Origin: Paraburkholderia ferrariae NBRC 106233 | GTDB lineage: Bacteria; Pseudomonadota; Gammaproteobacteria; Burkholderiales; Burkholderiaceae | Length of the DNA: 64,000 nucleotides | Direction of reading: 5' to 3' | Assembly: GCF_000685035.1 (NCBI RefSeq) | Contig: NZ_BAYB01000015.1 | Coordinates: 1 to 64,000, forward strand | In this document: one piece after another, positions 61,661 through 64,000 of the stretch | How the letters are laid out: each line of letters starts with the position of its first letter | Position numbering within the stretch: position 1 is the stretch's first letter | Position numbers and translations under genes: made by a program | The notes under the pieces: model-generated | What the model was told of the DNA's origin: nothing | The model's input: only the letters and a program-made list of their open reading frames with translations | Databases searched by the model: none

Positions 61661-64000
61661 TTACGCCAGCGCTTTTTCGACGATTTCGCGCACGTCGCGC
61701 GACTTCGCACCCGCGGCAACCTTCTCCAGCGCGGCGCGCATCCGCTCGCGCAGCGCGGGCGTGAAGCGGCGCCACAGTTCGAGGCTGCGCGCGAGGCGTG
61801 CCGCGACCTGCGGATTGATCGCGTCGAGCGCCAGCACCTGTTCGGCCCAGAATGCGTAGCCCGAGCCGTCGGCGGCGTGGAACTGCGCCGGGTTCGCGGC
61901 GCAGAAGCTGAAGATCAGCGAGCGGGCGCGGTTCGGGTTCTTCAGGTTGAACGCGGAATGGCGCATGAGCGCGCGCACGGTGTCGATCACCGGGCGCGCC
62001 GCGCTGCCGCGCTGCATGGCTTGCAGGGCGAACCACTTGTCGATGACGAGGGGCTCGCGCTCGAAGCGCGCGTAGAAGTCTTCGAGCGCTTTCTTCGCGA
62101 AGTCGCCGCCCGTGGCCGCCGACGCGTTGAGCAACGCCGAAAGCGCTGCCGCGCGGTCGGTCATGTTGTTCGCCGCGTCGTATTGCGCAGTGGCGAGGCG
62201 CACGGCGTCGGCCGGATCGTCCAGTTCCGGGAGATACGAGAGCGCGAGGTTCTTCAGCGCGCGCTTGCCCGCGGCTTCGGGCGTCGGTTCGTAGGCGCCC
62301 GGCGTCGCGTGGCGCGCATAGGCGGCGAGCCAGTCGGCCTTGAGCGCCGTGCCGAGGCGCTTGCGCAGAAACTGGCGCGCGGCGTGCACGGCGGCCGGAT
62401 CGGACTCGGTCATCTGCTCGGCCAGATAGGTTTCCGAAGGCAGCATCAGCGCCAGTTCGCGGAACGACGGCGACAGCGTTTCGTCGTTGAGCACGCGGCG
62501 GAAGGCTTCGATCACCGCATCGTCCACTTCGAGCGGCTGCCCGCTCGCCGCGCGCGCGGCGAGCGCGAGCAGTTCGCGCGTGGCGAGGCGCTGGCCCGCT
62601 TCCCAGCGGTTGAACGGGTCGCTGTCGTGGGCGAGCAGGAAGGCCAGTTCGTCGTTGCTGTAGTCGTACTCGACGATGACCGGTGCCGAGAAGTTGCGCA
62701 GCAGCGAGGGCAGCGGCTTCACCGGCGCATCGACGAACGTGAAGGTCTGCTGCGCCTCGGTGAGTTCGAGCACGCGCGTCGTGCCGCTCGGGGCGCCGGC
62801 CGCGTTCGCCGCGCCTTCCAGGTGCAGCGGCAGGTCCTTGCCGTCCGGGCCGATCAGGCCGATCGCGAACGGGATCAGCAGCGGTCCCTTCTGCGTGTCG
62901 CGCGCGGCCGGCGAGGCGTTGCCGTAGTCCTGCGCGAGCGTCACGCTGTAGCGCTTGTGCGCTTCGTCGTAGCGCGTCGTGACCGTCACGCGCGGCGTGC
63001 CGGCCTGGCTGTACCAGCGTTCGTATTGCGCGAGGTCGCGGCCATTGGCGTCGGCCATGGCGGCGCGGAAATCGTCGCAGGTCACCGCCTGGCCGTCGTG
63101 GCGCTGGAAGTACAGGTCCATGCCCTTGCGGAAGCCGTCGCGGCCGAAGAGCGTCTGATACATCCGCACGACTTCCGAGCCTTTCTCATAGACGGTCATC
63201 GTGTAGAAGTTGTTGATCTCGACGTAACTCTCGGGGCGCACCGGATGCGCCATCGGGCCCGCGTCCTCGGCGAACTGCATCTGGCGCAGCACGCGCACGT
63301 CCTCGATGCGCTTGGTGGCGCGCGCGGCTTCGTTCTCGTCGCCGCCCGACATCGCCGCCGAGAACTCCTGGTCGCGGAACACCGTGAGGCCTTCCTTGAG
63401 GCTCAGCTGGAACCAGTCGCGGCAGGTCACGCGGTTGCCGGTCCAGTTGTGGAAGTACTCGTGGCCCACCACGGCCTCGATGTTGGCGAAATCGACGTCG
63501 GTGGCCGTTTCCGGATTCGCCAGCACGTACTTCGTATTGAAGATGTTGAGCCCCTTGTTCTCCATCGCCCCCATGTTGAAGTCGCTCACGGCGACGATCA
63601 TGAAGCGGTCGAGGTCGAGTTCGAGGCCGAAACGCTGCTCGTCCCAGCGGATCGAGTTGATGAGCGAGTCCATCGCGTGGCGCGTCTTGTCGAGATCGTG
63701 CGGCTCGACCCACACCTGCAGCAGCTTTTCCTTGCCCGAGCCGCTCGTGATGCGCTCTTCGATCGCCACGAGCTTGCCCGCCACCAGCGCGAACAGGTAG
63801 CACGGCTTGCGGAACGGGTCTTCCCACTTGGCGAAGTGGCGGCCGTCGGGCAGGTCGCCCTCGGCGACGAGGTTGCCGTTCGAGAGCAGCACGGGGCAGG
63901 CGGTCTTGTCGGCGCGCAGCGTGACCGTGTAGGTGGCCATCACGTCGGGACGGTCGAGGAACCACGTGATGCGGCGAAAGCCTTCGGCTTCGCACTGCGT
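61661..64000 (-). CDS. pepN: Aminopeptidase N (5' end outside window)
   Basis: The reading frame is open to the window edge: a GTG at 63943 has coding sequence before it ([15 protein letters not shown]), so the true start lies beyond 64000; the family is ~880-900 residues. The GAMENKG exopeptidase motif and the zinc site HEYFHNW...KEGLTVF are present. The C-terminal DUF3458-type region matches proteobacterial PepN. It removes N-terminal residues from peptides in the cytosol. Confidence 0.94.
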   Translation of the reverse strand, partial: TQCEAEGFRRITWFLDRPDVMATYTVTLRADKTACPVLLSNGNLVAEGDLPDGRHFAKWEDPFRKPCYLFALVAGKLVAIEERITSGSGKEKLLQVWVEPHDLDKTRHAMDSLINSIRWDEQRFGLELDLDRFMIVAVSDFNMGAMENKGLNIFNTKYVLANPETATDVDFANIEAVVGHEYFHNWTGNRVTCRDWFQLSLKEGLTVFRDQEFSAAMSGGDENEAARATKRIEDVRVLRQMQFAEDAGPMAHPVRPESYVEINNFYTMTVYEKGSEVVRMYQTLFGRDGFRKGMDLYFQRHDGQAVTCDDFRAAMADANGRDLAQYERWYSQAGTPRVTVTTRYDEAHKRYSVTLAQDYGNASPAARDTQKGPLLIPFAIGLIGPDGKDLPLHLEGAANAAGAPSGTTRVLELTEAQQTFTFVDAPVKPLPSLLRNFSAPVIVEYDYSNDELAFLLAHDSDPFNRWEAGQRLATRELLALAARAASGQPLEVDDAVIEAFRRVLNDETLSPSFRELALMLPSETYLAEQMTESDPAAVHAARQFLRKRLGTALKADWLAAYARHATPGAYEPTPEAAGKRALKNLALSYLPELDDPADAVRLATAQYDAANNMTDRAAALSALLNASAATGGDFAKKALEDFYARFEREPLVIDKWFALQAMQRGSAARPVIDTVRALMRHSAFNLKNPNRARSLIFSFCAANPAQFHAADGSGYAFWAEQVLALDAINPQVAARLARSLELWRRFTPALRERMRAALEKVAAGAKSRDVREIVEKALA

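Overview
The window looks like a chromosomal segment of a high-GC betaproteobacterium of the Burkholderia/Paraburkholderia group. The grounds are the GC-rich codon use and a set of familiar neighbours: minCDE, hemW-rdgB-rph, yicC-gmk-rpoZ-spoT, greB, a Burkholderia-type trimeric porin, cspA, fbp and pepN. Genus level is inference from remembered gene content; no search was run.

Region 1 (1-4.9 kb) is an accessory toxin patch. It holds the end of a modular SleB-type cell-wall hydrolase with a probable periplasmic immunity protein, a tyrosine integrase broken near its start, a three-frame relic of an RNase A-like (CdiA-CT type) toxin joined to an intact CdiI-like immunity gene, and a second orphan immunity-type gene.

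Region 2 (4.9-17.8 kb) is mostly core genome: map, a GNAT acetyltransferase, minCDE, two micro-lipoproteins, a ClC channel, a heptosyltransferase, an MHS-type transporter, a TonB-C lipoprotein, and a GDT1/UPF0016 exporter behind a yybP-ykoY manganese riboswitch. A 10-copy, 11-bp tandem repeat lies after the YXWGXW protein gene.

Region 3 (18.0-24.4 kb) is a four-gene minus-strand cassette read in the order binding protein, permease-ATPase fusion, acetamidase/formamidase, and a second acetamidase fused to an AraC-type regulator. It looks like a system for importing and hydrolysing a small amide or amino-acid-like compound, with the regulator built into one enzyme.

Region 4 (24.9-43.3 kb) is an 18.3-kb integrated element at tRNA-Ser(UGA). 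Its ends are a 16-bp direct repeat of the tRNA 3' end. Each end also carries a pair of ACCCRCCAAM motifs exactly 12 bp apart, and the tRNA has been separated from its own terminator, which now sits at 24868-24913 beyond the far end. The right arm has an integrase, an AlpA-like regulator, a PC4-like protein, a chain of overlapping small genes and a 910-residue primase-helicase. Beside the primase-helicase is an iteron-like cluster of 13 GGCAAC/GTTGCC hexamers, a candidate replication origin. The left arm has a lambda-gpD-type head decoration protein, connector- and tail-like genes, a second integrase translationally coupled to them, a Nu1-like HTH protein and a PrtN homologue. No portal, major capsid or large terminase is visible. 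HEPN-like and Mrr-like genes look like defence cargo. A phage satellite or a stripped prophage are the two best readings.

Region 5 (43.4-64 kb) is core genome again, with two tRNA-Arg(ACG) copies, tRNA-Thr(CGU), a candidate ~83-nt small RNA near the porin, a DnaQ/GIY-YIG nuclease, a secreted chorismate mutase and a divergent aldo-keto reductase/LysR pair. pepN runs off the right edge.
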